NCBI GenBank assembly: GCA_947650155.1
Contig: CANSUS010000018.1
Location: 1-58,819, forward strand
DNA: 58,819 bases
Source: an uncultured Lachnospiraceae bacterium
GTDB lineage: Bacteria; Bacillota; Clostridia; Lachnospirales; Lachnospiraceae
Direction: 5' to 3'
Shown here: piece by piece, positions 7,946 through 17,643 of the stretch
Layout: every line of letters starts with the position of its first letter
Numbering within the stretch: the first letter of the stretch is position 1
The notes under the pieces: model-generated
What the model saw: only the letters and a program-made list of their open reading frames with translations
Told to the model about the DNA's origin: nothing
Database searches by the model: none
Position numbers and translations under genes: made by a program

Positions 7946-8974
7946 ATGAAACCAATTAGAGTTTTAGTGGTGGAAGATTCTCTGGTATTCAGGGAACTAT
8001 TGGTTCAGAATTTAAGCAAGGATCCTGAGATACAGGTGGTGGCAACAGCAAAAGACCCATTTGAAGCAAGGGATGCTATTTTAGAGCACAATCCTGATGT
8101 GATGACTCTGGATGTAGAACTTCCCAGGATGAGCGGAATTGAATTTTTAAGAAAATTAATGCCCCAGTATCCGCTGCCGGTAGTAGTAATCAGTTCTTTA
8201 AGTGATAAAGTATTTGATGCATTAAATGCCGGAGCAGTAGATTTTGTGGCAAAGCCGAGCGTATCGAACCGTGCGCAGCTGGAGGAATTTATTCATAATG
8301 AACTGTTTGTAAAGATTAAAATTGCAGCAACAGCCAAAATTGGCAATACAAGAAGGTCTGTAGTGCAGACGCAGAGTACAAGATATTCCGGTAAAGATAA
8401 AAATCTGGTGATAGCGATTGGCGCTTCCACAGGAGGAACAGAGGCAATCTGTTCCGTTGTAAAAGAATATGGGCCGGATCTTCCGGGGATTGTAGTGGTA
8501 CAGCATATGCCGCCGGGGTTTACGGCGATGTATGCGAAAAGACTGGATAACGACTGTAAGCTACAGGTGAAGGAAGCCGAAACCGGTGATCAGGTGCTCC
8601 CGGGACATATGCTGATAGCGCCCGGCGGAGACCGTCATATGCGGCTTGTAAAAGTCAATGGTGTTTACCAGGTGGAATGCAGACAGGGGCCGAAAGTAAA
8701 TGGACATTGTCCATCGGTAGATGTGCTGTTTGATTCCGTTGCAAAAGTGGCAGGTGCCAATGCCTTGGGAATCATTCTTACAGGCATGGGTGGAGATGGC
8801 GCGAACGGACTGCTTGCCATGAGGCAGGCAGGGGCAAGAACGATAGGCCAGGATGAATCTACCTGTGTGGTTTATGGAATGCCCAAAGTGGCTTATGATA
8901 TAGGCGCAGTGGAGTATCAGGAAAAGCTTCAGAATATCGCCTCAAAAACTTATGCAGTACTAAATACAATGTAG
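7946..8974 (+). CDS. cheB: CheB protein-glutamate methylesterase/deamidase
   Basis: A 342-residue response regulator enzyme. The receiver (1-120) has D56 in TLDVELP and the lysine in VAKPS. The esterase domain (about 150-342) has the catalytic triad S161 in GASTGGTEAI, H187 in QHMPPGF and D284 in GMGGDGANG. It removes methyl groups from receptor glutamates and can deamidate glutamines when phosphorylated by CheA. It starts 3 bp after cheR with GGGAGGAA upstream. Full length and intact, so an adaptation system is present even though no flagellar gene is nearby. Confidence 0.95.
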   Translation: MKPIRVLVVEDSLVFRELLVQNLSKDPEIQVVATAKDPFEARDAILEHNPDVMTLDVELPRMSGIEFLRKLMPQYPLPVVVISSLSDKVFDALNAGAVDFVAKPSVSNRAQLEEFIHNELFVKIKIAATAKIGNTRRSVVQTQSTRYSGKDKNLVIAIGASTGGTEAICSVVKEYGPDLPGIVVVQHMPPGFTAMYAKRLDNDCKLQVKEAETGDQVLPGHMLIAPGGDRHMRLVKVNGVYQVECRQGPKVNGHCPSVDVLFDSVAKVAGANALGIILTGMGGDGANGLLAMRQAGARTIGQDESTCVVYGMPKVAYDIGAVEYQEKLQNIASKTYAVLNTM

Positions 8975-8987
8975 AAGGAGAGAGAGT

Positions 8988-9380
8988 ATGAAAATTCTAT
9001 TGGCAGAAGACGATTTCGCAACAAGAAAATTTATGTCCAGCTTTTTATCAAAGTATGGAGAGTGCGACGTAACTGTGGACGGAATGGAAGCAGTGGATGC
9101 TTTCATGCTGGCACTTGAGGAAGGCGAGCCTTACGATTTGGCATGTTTGGATATTATGATGCCGGTAATGGATGGCTATCAGGCTTTGGTAGGAATCCGT
9201 AATCTGGAGAAACAAAGAAATATTCCGGAAGATAAAGCTGTAAAAGTAATTATGACAACTGCTTTAAATGAAGAACGGAATGTTAAGATGGCATTTGAAC
9301 TGGGATGTACGATATATTCCGGAAAACCCATCGATCAGGACAGATTCGAGCAGGCATTAAAAAAGCTTGACTTGATATAA
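8988..9380 (+). CDS. Single-domain CheY-like response regulator
   Basis: A 130-residue stand-alone receiver: acidic pair ED at 7-8, phospho-acceptor in CLDIMMPVMDG, conserved threonine in IMTTAL and lysine in SGKP. It has no output domain, so it either binds a target as CheY binds FliM or acts as a phosphate sink. It lies between cheB and cheA with 13-bp and 41-bp gaps, making CheA its likely kinase. GAAGGAGAG supports the start. I leave the symbol blank because no motor is known here. Confidence 0.92.
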   Translation: MKILLAEDDFATRKFMSSFLSKYGECDVTVDGMEAVDAFMLALEEGEPYDLACLDIMMPVMDGYQALVGIRNLEKQRNIPEDKAVKVIMTTALNEERNVKMAFELGCTIYSGKPIDQDRFEQALKKLDLI

Positions 9381-9421
9381 CAAAACAGATGAGTTAGAAT
9401 AAAGCAGGAAAGGAGAAGTAT

Positions 9422-11581
9422 ATGGCTGAAGAATTTAGTACAGACGGCATGTTGGATATTTATCTGTTTGAGAACGAGCAGTTATTAGAGCAGCTTCAGG
9501 AAAGCGTGCTTGAACAAAAAGACGCAGACTGCTTTGACGAAGACAGCATCAATGAAATATTCAGAACCATGCATACAATTAAAGGCTCCTCCGGTATTAT
9601 GATGTTTGATAATATAACGGCTGTGTCGCACAAATTGGAAGATATTTTTTATTATTTGAGAGAGGCGCATCCTGACAATGTACCGCATTTGGATCTGGTA
9701 GATCATGTACTCAGGGTTGCTGATTTCATTTCCAATGAAATGGATAAAATACGGGATGGCAATTCCGCAGACGGTGATGCCAGCGATATTATTAAGGATT
9801 TGGATAAATTCTTGACGATGATCAAGAACGGAGGGACAGAAGGGCAGGAAGAGGCAAAGGCAGTACCGGAGAATGTGCATGAAGAGCCAAAGCATTTTTA
9901 TATTGCGCCGGTTGCAACCAGTGCGAGCCACTTCTACAAGATTTACATTTCGTTCTCATCCAAGACGGAAATGGTGAATGTGCATGCATATAAAGTTGTA
10001 TACGCATTAAAGGAAATTGCAGAAGATCTTTTATATTCACCTGAGGATATTCTTACGGATGAAACAGCAGCGGAAACAATTATGGATGAAGGTTTCCGAA
10101 TATTATTACAGGCACAGGCTTCGGAAGAAGAAATACGAAACATCATCGGCGTCGGCTATGATATCGAGAGTGTGGACGTATATGAATGTGCAGCAACTGA
10201 ATTTTTGCAGGGATTTGATTTTGGTGAGCAGAATTCGCAGATTGATCTTGTATCAAGTGTGGAAAGTATAGAAAAGAAGGCGCAGGCGGACAGCAAAGAA
10301 GGACAGACGGAAAAGAAACCGGAGAAGCCCCAGATGGCGCCCGGTGATTTTGTCATTAAATCAAAAGAGCCTGGTAAACATAAGAAACTTGCAAAGGATA
10401 AGGCAAAGGCAAATAAGGAAACTTTTATCAGCGTAAATGTCAGTAAAATGGATCAGTTAATGGATCTGATAGGAGAGCTGGTTATTTCCGAGTCGGTTGT
10501 GCTGCAGAATCCTGATTTGAAAGTACCGGGGCTCAATCTCAACAACTTTAATAAAGCGGCTACACAGCTGTCAAAGATCTCTACAGATCTTCAGAATGTA
10601 ATTATGTCCATGAGAATGGTGCCTTTGACCAATCTTTTCCAGAAGATGAACAGAACCGTTTTTGATATGTCCAGAAAGCTTGGAAAAGATATTGAATTTG
10701 AAATGGTCGGTGAGCATACAGAGGTTGACAAGAATATCAGTGAACATATTTCCGATCCTCTGATGCATCTGGTGCGAAATGCGGTAGATCATGGTATTGA
10801 GACAAATGAAGAGCGTAAGGAAAGTGGAAAGGCTGATAAAGGTAAAATCACTCTGTCGGCAAAGACGGAAGCCGGAAAAGTATGGATCAGCGTTGCCGAT
10901 AATGGCAAAGGGCTTGACAGAGAAAAAATTCTTGCAAAAGCGAAAAAACAGGGAATTTTAGACGAGAGTAAACCGGAATCTGCATATACGGATAAAGAGG
11001 TTTATCAGTTCATTACACTGCCGGGCTTTTCTACAAACGAGCAGGTTACGGAATATTCAGGGCGTGGCGTCGGTATGGATGTCGTTACCCAGAATATTCA
11101 GGCGATTGGCGGTGCTTTGGAGATCGACAGTAAGCCGGGTTTTGGCAGTACGATGAATTTAAAAATACCGTTAACTCTTGCCATTATAGATGGAATTGTA
11201 ATGGAGATCGGGACTTCTTCTTTTGTAATGGAGACCGGGGTTATTAAAGAATTTGTCAGTGTCAGGGAAGATATGATGGTTCATGAACCTAACGGCGATG
11301 AATACATTATGCTTAGAGGAGAGTGCCTTCCGGTGCTTCGGCTTGGCGAATGGTATGGTTTAAAGGACTATCAGAAATCGGTCGAAGACGGAATGATGCT
11401 GATTCTTGAAGTAGAAGGTAAAAAAGTAAGCCTTTTTGTAGATACACTGATTGGAAAACAGGAAATTGTTGTAAAACCGATTCCATCCTATGTCAAGAAG
11501 GTAAAAGGTCTTTCCGGATGTACTCAGCTGGGCGATGGCAGCATAGCTCTGATTTTAGATCCGGTTGGCTTAGTCGAATAA
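9422..11581 (+). CDS. cheA: CheA chemotaxis-type histidine kinase
   Basis: A 719-residue kinase with the full CheA order. The HPt-like P1 domain carries phospho-accepting H51 in MHTIKGSSG. A ferredoxin-like domain (about 160-265) probably docks receivers; a charged linker follows. The P3 dimerisation helices contain MDQLMDLIGELVISES, the P4 ATPase contains HLVRNAVDHGIE, DNGKGLD and GRGVGMDVV, and the P5 CheW-like domain fills the last 140 residues. It would form signalling arrays with CheW and the MCP, and phosphorylate CheB and the local receivers. AAAGGAG precedes the ATG. Confidence 0.96.
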   Translation: MAEEFSTDGMLDIYLFENEQLLEQLQESVLEQKDADCFDEDSINEIFRTMHTIKGSSGIMMFDNITAVSHKLEDIFYYLREAHPDNVPHLDLVDHVLRVADFISNEMDKIRDGNSADGDASDIIKDLDKFLTMIKNGGTEGQEEAKAVPENVHEEPKHFYIAPVATSASHFYKIYISFSSKTEMVNVHAYKVVYALKEIAEDLLYSPEDILTDETAAETIMDEGFRILLQAQASEEEIRNIIGVGYDIESVDVYECAATEFLQGFDFGEQNSQIDLVSSVESIEKKAQADSKEGQTEKKPEKPQMAPGDFVIKSKEPGKHKKLAKDKAKANKETFISVNVSKMDQLMDLIGELVISESVVLQNPDLKVPGLNLNNFNKAATQLSKISTDLQNVIMSMRMVPLTNLFQKMNRTVFDMSRKLGKDIEFEMVGEHTEVDKNISEHISDPLMHLVRNAVDHGIETNEERKESGKADKGKITLSAKTEAGKVWISVADNGKGLDREKILAKAKKQGILDESKPESAYTDKEVYQFITLPGFSTNEQVTEYSGRGVGMDVVTQNIQAIGGALEIDSKPGFGSTMNLKIPLTLAIIDGIVMEIGTSSFVMETGVIKEFVSVREDMMVHEPNGDEYIMLRGECLPVLRLGEWYGLKDYQKSVEDGMMLILEVEGKKVSLFVDTLIGKQEIVVKPIPSYVKKVKGLSGCTQLGDGSIALILDPVGLVE

Positions 11582-11606
11582 ACTTTTAGAAAGGAACGGA
11601 GGCTAT

Positions 11607-12158
11607 ATGGATACAACAAGCGAATTGAAAAAACAATTGGATGAAAATCCGAACGTTGATGAACATGATATGCAAAAGGGAAAGTACATGACGTTCAAAT
11701 CCGGAAATGAGTATTTCGGACTGAAGATTCAATATGTAAATGAGATCATTGGATTTCAGGAGATTACCGTGATTCCGGAAACAGAGGACTATATAAAAGG
11801 TCTTATTAATTTACGGGGAAAGATTATACCGGTCATTGATGTGCGGCTCAGATTTAAGCAGCCACCTTTTGAATATAATGACAGGACCTGTATTATTGTT
11901 ATCAACGTAAAATCTACAGTGGTTGGTCTGATTGTAGAGAAAATTGCGGAGGTAGTGGAAATTCAGGAAGAAAATATTTTACCGCCTCCGACAATCGGGC
12001 GTGCTGATAGGGTACAGAACAAATATGTATATGGAATCGGAAAAGTAGGAGATTCCGTTAAATTGCTGTTAGATCCGGATAAACTTTTAAATGATGAAGA
12101 TTTATCGGTTATCGAGCAGGTGAACGATGTTGCCGCAGAGGAAGAGAGAGAGGTATAA
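11607..12158 (+). CDS. cheW: CheW coupling protein
   Basis: A 183-residue CheW-fold protein. It has the coupling signature [17 protein letters not shown] and a second half ending [11 protein letters not shown]. It links CheA to the receptor tip. The first ~22 residues and the last ~20 acidic residues extend beyond the usual CheW core. It begins 25 bp after cheA with GGAACGGAGG upstream and ends 5 bp before the MCP gene, so CheA, CheW and receptor are made together. Confidence 0.94.
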   Translation: MDTTSELKKQLDENPNVDEHDMQKGKYMTFKSGNEYFGLKIQYVNEIIGFQEITVIPETEDYIKGLINLRGKIIPVIDVRLRFKQPPFEYNDRTCIIVINVKSTVVGLIVEKIAEVVEIQEENILPPPTIGRADRVQNKYVYGIGKVGDSVKLLLDPDKLLNDEDLSVIEQVNDVAAEEEREV

Positions 12159-12163
12159 AAGAA

Positions 12164-13516
12164 ATGAAAAATATGAAAATGAAGACAAAACTGATATTAG
12201 GTTTTTTGATCCCTATTGTACTTATGCTTGTAAACATTATTTTGGGTGATACAACGACCAAAGTGGCAGCCCGTATATCTGATCCGGTAGCCCAGGAACG
12301 TTATATTGTAAATTCAGCTATTTTTACAGCTGCGATTGCTGTAGTTGCGGGCGTTATTACAGTTATCCTTGCCCTGATGCTGATAAAAACAATCGAAAAA
12401 TCTGTAAAACAGTTATCAGACGCTGCAAAAGAAATTGCATTGGGTCATGTTGATATTGAACTTGTAAAATACAATAATGATGAGTTTGGTAATCTGGTAG
12501 ATGAATATATTAAAGTGATTGACAATATCAAATATCAGGCACGTATTGCAGAAGAGGTGTCAAACGGAAATCTGACAATGACTGTAAAACCGAAGTCTGC
12601 AGAAGACCTTCTTGGCAATTCTTTAAAGAAACTGGTAGAAGATAATCACAGTGCACTCAGTAATATCAGTGATGCAGCGCAGCAGGTAACAGTCGGTTCT
12701 TCTCAGGTGGCGAGCGCAAGCCAGTCTTTGGCACAGGGAACAACAGAGCAGGCAAGTGCAATCCAGCAGATCACATCTTCTATTGATGAGATTTCTGCAA
12801 AGACGAAACAGAATGCTGCACAGGCAAATGAAGCAGCAGACCTGGTAGGCGATGCGATCGAGGACGTAAAACGCGGTAATGCACAGATGAAGGATATGAT
12901 GACAGCAATGCAGGAAATCAATAAATCTTCTGAGAGCATTTCCAAAATTATTAAAGTAATTGATGATATTGCATTTCAGACAAATATCCTTGCTCTTAAC
13001 GCAGCGGTAGAGGCAGCAAGAGCAGGAGAAGCAGGAAAAGGATTTGCAGTTGTAGCAGAAGAAGTAAGAAGCCTTGCAGCGAAGAGCGCAGCCGCAGCAG
13101 CAGAAACGGCAGAGCTGATCGAGGATTCTATTGAAAAAGTCGGCGTTGGTTCCAAACTTGCTGATGATACGGCAAAAGCATTGGAAGTAATTACCGGTGT
13201 AGTACAGCAGAGTGAGGGTATTATTAACGGCATTGCAGAATCTTCTAATTATCAGGCAACCGCAATTGCACAGATTGAGCAGGCGATTTCTCAGGTTTCA
13301 CAGGTTGTACAGACCAACTCTGCTACCAGTGAAGAATGTGCAGCTGCCAGTGAAGAATTATCCAACCAGGCTTCCAGAATGAAAGAACTGCTTTCCATCT
13401 ACAATTTAGGTGCAAATGCAGGAATCAAAGCATCCGGAGCATCAGGGGTATCTGCTTCCAAGGCAGCAATGAATGAACAGATTATTTCTTTGGGAGACGG
13501 TTTTGGAAAATATTAA
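12164..13516 (+). CDS. Methyl-accepting chemotaxis protein without a ligand-binding domain
   Basis: A 450-residue receptor. Two membrane segments (about 10-28 and 50-74) enclose only some 21 residues, so there is no extracellular sensor domain. A HAMP region follows (about 75-130), then the long signalling coiled coil with the tip [20 protein letters not shown] and the [15 protein letters not shown] segment. Alanine- and glutamine-rich stretches on both arms are candidate methylation sites for CheR and CheB. With no sensor domain it may respond to membrane state, cytoplasmic conditions or a partner protein. It is the last gene of the che unit, followed by a hairpin. Confidence 0.93.
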   Translation: MKNMKMKTKLILGFLIPIVLMLVNIILGDTTTKVAARISDPVAQERYIVNSAIFTAAIAVVAGVITVILALMLIKTIEKSVKQLSDAAKEIALGHVDIELVKYNNDEFGNLVDEYIKVIDNIKYQARIAEEVSNGNLTMTVKPKSAEDLLGNSLKKLVEDNHSALSNISDAAQQVTVGSSQVASASQSLAQGTTEQASAIQQITSSIDEISAKTKQNAAQANEAADLVGDAIEDVKRGNAQMKDMMTAMQEINKSSESISKIIKVIDDIAFQTNILALNAAVEAARAGEAGKGFAVVAEEVRSLAAKSAAAAAETAELIEDSIEKVGVGSKLADDTAKALEVITGVVQQSEGIINGIAESSNYQATAIAQIEQAISQVSQVVQTNSATSEECAAASEELSNQASRMKELLSIYNLGANAGIKASGASGVSASKAAMNEQIISLGDGFGKY

Positions 13517-13545
13517 TTCAAAGTTTGAATAGAAATAATAAAAGA

Positions 13546-13585
13546 AAAAGAGTACGGAGACTTTGCGGGTCATCTGTACTCTTTT
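13546..13585 (+). terminator. Terminator after the che operon
   Basis: 10-bp stem, arms 13546-13555 and 13576-13585, with a 20-nt loop and T-rich end, immediately after the MCP gene. Confidence 0.65.
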
Positions 13586-13619
13586 CTTGCATAATATAGA
13601 TGGTCCAGGTGACCTGACA

Positions 13620-13648
13620 TTGACAGTTTATAGTATAGATGATACAAT
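13620..13648 (+). promoter_or_regulatory. Sigma-A promoter for the second HD-GYP regulator
   Basis: TTGACA (13620-13625) and TACAAT (13643-13648) with a 17-bp spacer. An 11-bp palindrome, CAGGTGACCTG (13606-13616), ends 3 bp before the -35 box and could be an operator. Confidence 0.7.
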
Positions 13649-13739
13649 TAATCGAGATATTTTTAGAAAAAGGATTAGGATTATAAACGGTCCCATGACG
13701 TAATAAATGGGTTTTAATAGTCTGATAATGGAGAGGCAA

Positions 13740-14771
13740 ATGGAAAAGACAATACTAATCGTAGATGATATTGAAGTGAACCGTGCGTTGTTGGCGGAGA
13801 ACTTCAAGGATGATTATGAGATCGTTGAAGCGGGAGATGGTACAGAAGCGCTGAAAGTGCTTGAGAGCAGCAGAGATATTGCAGCGGTGCTGCTGGATCT
13901 GATTATGCCGAAGATGAACGGGCTGGATGTGCTTCGTGAAATGAATAAAAATGGAAAAATCAAGCATATTCCGGTCTTTTTAATTACTGCAGCAAATAGT
14001 GAAGAAATGCTTTCCGAAGGATATGAACTGGGAGCAATTGATATTATAGCCAAGCCTTTTATGCCGCATTTTTTAAAATGCAGGGTAAATAATGTGGTGG
14101 AGCTTTACGGACACCGGAATGAGCTGGAAAATATTGTGGCAAAGCAGGTGGAACGATTAAATAAACTGAACCGGTCTATTGTCGAGACTCTTGCAACGGT
14201 AATCGAGTTCAGAGATGGTGAGTCGGGAGAGCATGTAAGGCGGATTGGCCGTCTGACACAGATTCTTATGACAGAGGTAAGCGGCGCTTATCCGGAATAC
14301 AGACTTGCTAAAAAGGAGATTGATAAAATTGTCACGTCTTCTACACTTCATGATGTTGGTAAAATTTCCATACCAGACAGCATTTTAAATAAACCCGGGC
14401 GCCTGACTGCGGAAGAATTTGAAATTATGAAGCAGCATACGACAAAAGGCTGTGAAATACTTAAAAATGTTCCTGAAATTATGGATGCAGGCATATATAA
14501 TTATAGTTATGATATATGCAGGCATCATCATGAAAGATGGGACGGAAGGGGATACCCTGACGGACTGAAAGGGGATGATATCTCGATTTGGGCACAGGTA
14601 GTTTCAGTGGCAGATGTATATGATGCACTTACCTCGGAAAGAGTGTATAAGAAAGCATTTGATCATGATACAGCGGTGAAAATGATTTTTAATGGTGAAT
14701 GCGGTGCTTTTAACCCTAAAGTTATGACGGTTTTTGAGGCATGCATGGATAAGATAAAAGTAAAAGAGTAA
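13740..14771 (+). CDS. Response regulator with intact HD-GYP domain
   Basis: A 343-residue regulator very similar in layout to the one at 3371. The receiver has D53 in LLDLIMP, the DD pair at 9-10 and the lysine in IAKPF. The output domain has every HD-GYP landmark: ESGEHVRRIGRLTQ, LHDVGKISIPDSIL, QHTTKG and HHERWDGRGYP. It should hydrolyse cyclic di-GMP or a related dinucleotide when activated. The ORF can be read from 13707, but GGAGAGG just before the ATG at 13740 and the standard receiver beginning MEKTILIVDD favour the later start. It has its own promoter after the che terminator. Confidence 0.92.
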   Translation: MEKTILIVDDIEVNRALLAENFKDDYEIVEAGDGTEALKVLESSRDIAAVLLDLIMPKMNGLDVLREMNKNGKIKHIPVFLITAANSEEMLSEGYELGAIDIIAKPFMPHFLKCRVNNVVELYGHRNELENIVAKQVERLNKLNRSIVETLATVIEFRDGESGEHVRRIGRLTQILMTEVSGAYPEYRLAKKEIDKIVTSSTLHDVGKISIPDSILNKPGRLTAEEFEIMKQHTTKGCEILKNVPEIMDAGIYNYSYDICRHHHERWDGRGYPDGLKGDDISIWAQVVSVADVYDALTSERVYKKAFDHDTAVKMIFNGECGAFNPKVMTVFEACMDKIKVKE

Positions 14772-14841
14772 TTTGGGGTTTGGGATATAAATTCAGGGAG
14801 TTTATTCGGATAGAAAGAGTCTGGGTGAAGGAAGTACGAAG

Positions 14842-17406
14842 ATGAATAGTAGGAAAATAAATAATTTTTTGATACGAAGTATTATATATCTTATCTTTGT
14901 CTGCATTGTGGTGTTTGCAGCATTAACGTTGTTTATGAGAGTAAAGACGAATGAATCTGTTGAGGCGATTAATAAAGTTTACATGTCGGAAATTAATGTG
15001 CAGCTGCAGCAAAAATTTACATCGATTATTGATTTGCGCCTGTCTCAGATTGACGGTATGGTAAGACGTACAATGCCGCAGGATCAGGAGTACGGAGAGG
15101 AAATGCTGAATGAACTCAAGACAAGTGCAGAAGTCAGAAATTTTATTTATTTAGGATTTTATACAGAAGATGGAAATCTGGTGAAAATTTGGGGAGAAGA
15201 TGTTGATAATAATGTAAGTGCGGACATGACTGCTTCACTGAAAAGAGATGGAAATATTGTGGATCACGCCGTCGATGAGAATGGTGAAAAAGTTCTTTTG
15301 CTGGGACGTGAAGCAAGGTATCCGATGGCGGATGGCGGACACAGTGTGGCTATTGTGGCAGGAATTGAAATGGAGGAACTGAATGACGCTCTTTTTTTGT
15401 ATGAAGAGGATGCTATGGTATATACCCATATTATAGATGCGCAGGGAATGTTTGTAATACGAAATTCGGATGCATACAGGGAAAGTTATTTTGAACGTAT
15501 CGCTGAAGAGTTTGGCAATAATCAGGGAAAAAAGGCGGAAGAGTACATAAATGAATTAAAAGATGCGATGAGTACAGGTTCCGACTATTATATGACTCTG
15601 GAAGTTAACGGGGAACAGAGGCAGGTATATTGCTCTGCTCTCAGCGAGAATACAGAGTGGTATTTAATCACAATTATGCCACAGAACGTCATGGATGGAC
15701 TGGTTACAAATCTGGACAAAATGCGTCTGATTTCCATGTTTTTCAGTTTAGGAGTAATCATGACTGTTATGCTCCTCATCTTTATACGGTATTTTCATTT
15801 GACAAGGGAACAGATGTATGCACTGGAAAAAGCGAAGCAGGAAGCTACAGAGGCAAACCGGGCGAAGAGTCAGTTCCTTTCCAGTATGAGCCATGACATT
15901 CGTACCCCCATGAATGCGATTGTGGGAATGACAGAAATTGCTTTAAAAAATATCAATGAATTGGATCGGGTAGAGGATTGTCTGAAGAAAGTCAAATTAT
16001 CCAGCAAACATTTACTGGGGCTGATTAATGATGTTTTGGATATGTCAAAAATTGAAAGTGGAAAGATGACGCTGAATATTAATCAGGTGTCGCTGCGTGA
16101 GACAATGGATGATATTGTAAATATTATTCAGCCTCAGATTAAGGCAAAAGAACAATATTTTGATATATTTATTAATGATATCAGGATCGAAGATGTCTAT
16201 TGTGATAGTACCCGCTTGAATCAGGTACTGCTCAATATTCTTTCTAATGCAGTAAAATATACGGCGGATGGAGGAACCATACATGTTCATTTGTATCAGG
16301 AAGATTCTCCCCGTGGTAAAGAGTATATCAGGACGCATTTTATTATAAAAGATAATGGAATGGGAATGAGTGAGGAATTCCAGTCTAAGATTTTTGATAC
16401 CTTTACAAGAGAAGACACGGAAAGAACTTCAAAAATTATGGGCACTGGTTTGGGAATGGCCATTACAAAGCGTATTGTGGATATCATGGAAGGAACCATT
16501 GAGCTGAAGAGTGCGCTGAATGAGGGGAGCGAATTCAGTGTAATACTGGATTTGAAAAAGGCAGACGTTAAAGAGGAAGAAATGAAGCTGCCAGCGTGGA
16601 ACATACTGGTAGTAGATGATAATGAAATGCTTTGCGAGAGTGCGGCTTATAATTTAAATAAGCTTGGAACAAATACCGAATGGACGATTGACAGCAGGCG
16701 GGCTGTTTCTATGATCCAGGAAAGGCATGAACGGAATGAAGATTATCATTTTGTTTTAATCGACTGGAAAATGCCGAATATGGACGGTCTGCAGACAATT
16801 CATGAAATCAGAAAGGTTACAGGCGGCGATATTCCTATTTTCCTGATATCTGCCTATGACTGGAGTGATATTGAGGAAGAAGTTTCGGAGGCGAATATCG
16901 AAGGTTTTATTTCCAAACCGTTATTTAAGTCTACTTTATATGCCTGCCTTTGTAAATATATGCACCCTGATAGTGATGAGAATAGTGTGAACAGGGAAAT
17001 AAAGCAGGAAGAAGAGATTGATTTTACCGGAAAACGTATTTTGCTTGCTGAGGATATCGAAATAAACTGGGAGATTGCAAATGAGATTCTTTCCAGCGTC
17101 GGAATGGAACTGGAACATGCAGAAAACGGTAAAATTTGTGTGGAGATGTTTGAACAGTCGGAGATTGGATATTATGATGCAGTATTGATGGATATTCGTA
17201 TGCCGGTTATGAATGGATATGATGCGACAGAAGCGATTCGCGCCTTAGACCGGCCGGATAAGAATCTTCCAATCATTGCCATGACAGCCGATGCATTTTC
17301 GGATGATGTGCAGCACTCATTGGATGTAGGGATGAATGCTCATATTGCAAAACCCCTGGATGTAAAAAATCTTATGCGGATTTTAAGTCAATATTTGAAA
17401 TCATGA
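14842..17406 (+). CDS. Membrane hybrid histidine kinase with two receiver domains
   Basis: An 854-residue protein. A membrane segment at about 11-32, an extracellular region of about 265 residues resembling a Cache sensor, and a second membrane segment near 297-317 are followed by the kinase core with H351 in SMSHDIRTPMNA. The ATPase boxes are LNILSNAVKYT, DNGMGMS and MGTGLGMAI. Two receivers follow, with D641 in LIDWKMP and D784 in LMDIRMP. There is no HPt domain at the C-terminus, so a phosphorelay would need a separate carrier; the stand-alone HPt protein at 2263 is the only one in the window. It lies 70 bp after the HD-GYP gene. Confidence 0.93.
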   Translation: MNSRKINNFLIRSIIYLIFVCIVVFAALTLFMRVKTNESVEAINKVYMSEINVQLQQKFTSIIDLRLSQIDGMVRRTMPQDQEYGEEMLNELKTSAEVRNFIYLGFYTEDGNLVKIWGEDVDNNVSADMTASLKRDGNIVDHAVDENGEKVLLLGREARYPMADGGHSVAIVAGIEMEELNDALFLYEEDAMVYTHIIDAQGMFVIRNSDAYRESYFERIAEEFGNNQGKKAEEYINELKDAMSTGSDYYMTLEVNGEQRQVYCSALSENTEWYLITIMPQNVMDGLVTNLDKMRLISMFFSLGVIMTVMLLIFIRYFHLTREQMYALEKAKQEATEANRAKSQFLSSMSHDIRTPMNAIVGMTEIALKNINELDRVEDCLKKVKLSSKHLLGLINDVLDMSKIESGKMTLNINQVSLRETMDDIVNIIQPQIKAKEQYFDIFINDIRIEDVYCDSTRLNQVLLNILSNAVKYTADGGTIHVHLYQEDSPRGKEYIRTHFIIKDNGMGMSEEFQSKIFDTFTREDTERTSKIMGTGLGMAITKRIVDIMEGTIELKSALNEGSEFSVILDLKKADVKEEEMKLPAWNILVVDDNEMLCESAAYNLNKLGTNTEWTIDSRRAVSMIQERHERNEDYHFVLIDWKMPNMDGLQTIHEIRKVTGGDIPIFLISAYDWSDIEEEVSEANIEGFISKPLFKSTLYACLCKYMHPDSDENSVNREIKQEEEIDFTGKRILLAEDIEINWEIANEILSSVGMELEHAENGKICVEMFEQSEIGYYDAVLMDIRMPVMNGYDATEAIRALDRPDKNLPIIAMTADAFSDDVQHSLDVGMNAHIAKPLDVKNLMRILSQYLKS

Positions 17407-17427
17407 GTCAATTTCATAAGAAAGGTA

Positions 17428-17458
17428 TAAAGCGGGTATTAACAGGATACCCGCTTTA
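17428..17458 (+). terminator. Hairpin after the hybrid kinase gene
   Basis: Perfect 12-bp stem (17428-17439 with 17447-17458) and a 7-nt loop. The T-run after it is short, so termination is likely but not certain. Confidence 0.6.
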
Positions 17459-17502
17459 CATTTATACGGAACTTATGATATAAAAAATGAAGAATCTGCC
17501 GC

Positions 17503-17552
17503 CTCAACTACAGGTTGAGACATATTCAACTAACGATTGCTTTTAATATAAT
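17503..17552 (+). promoter_or_regulatory. Candidate promoter and inverted repeat before the Xre gene
   Basis: A perfect TATAAT at 17547-17552 has only a weak -35 (TTCAAC, 17525-17530). Just upstream, CTCAAC-TACAG-GTTGAG (17503-17519) is a perfect 6-bp inverted repeat, of the size Xre proteins often bind, so self-regulation is possible. Confidence 0.4.
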
Positions 17553-17643
17553 GAAAAATAAGATAAAGTTTAAAGTGTCTACAGTGCACATGGAAGGCGG
17601 TATGGAAAGAAATAAATAAGAAGGAATAAAACGGAGGATAAAA

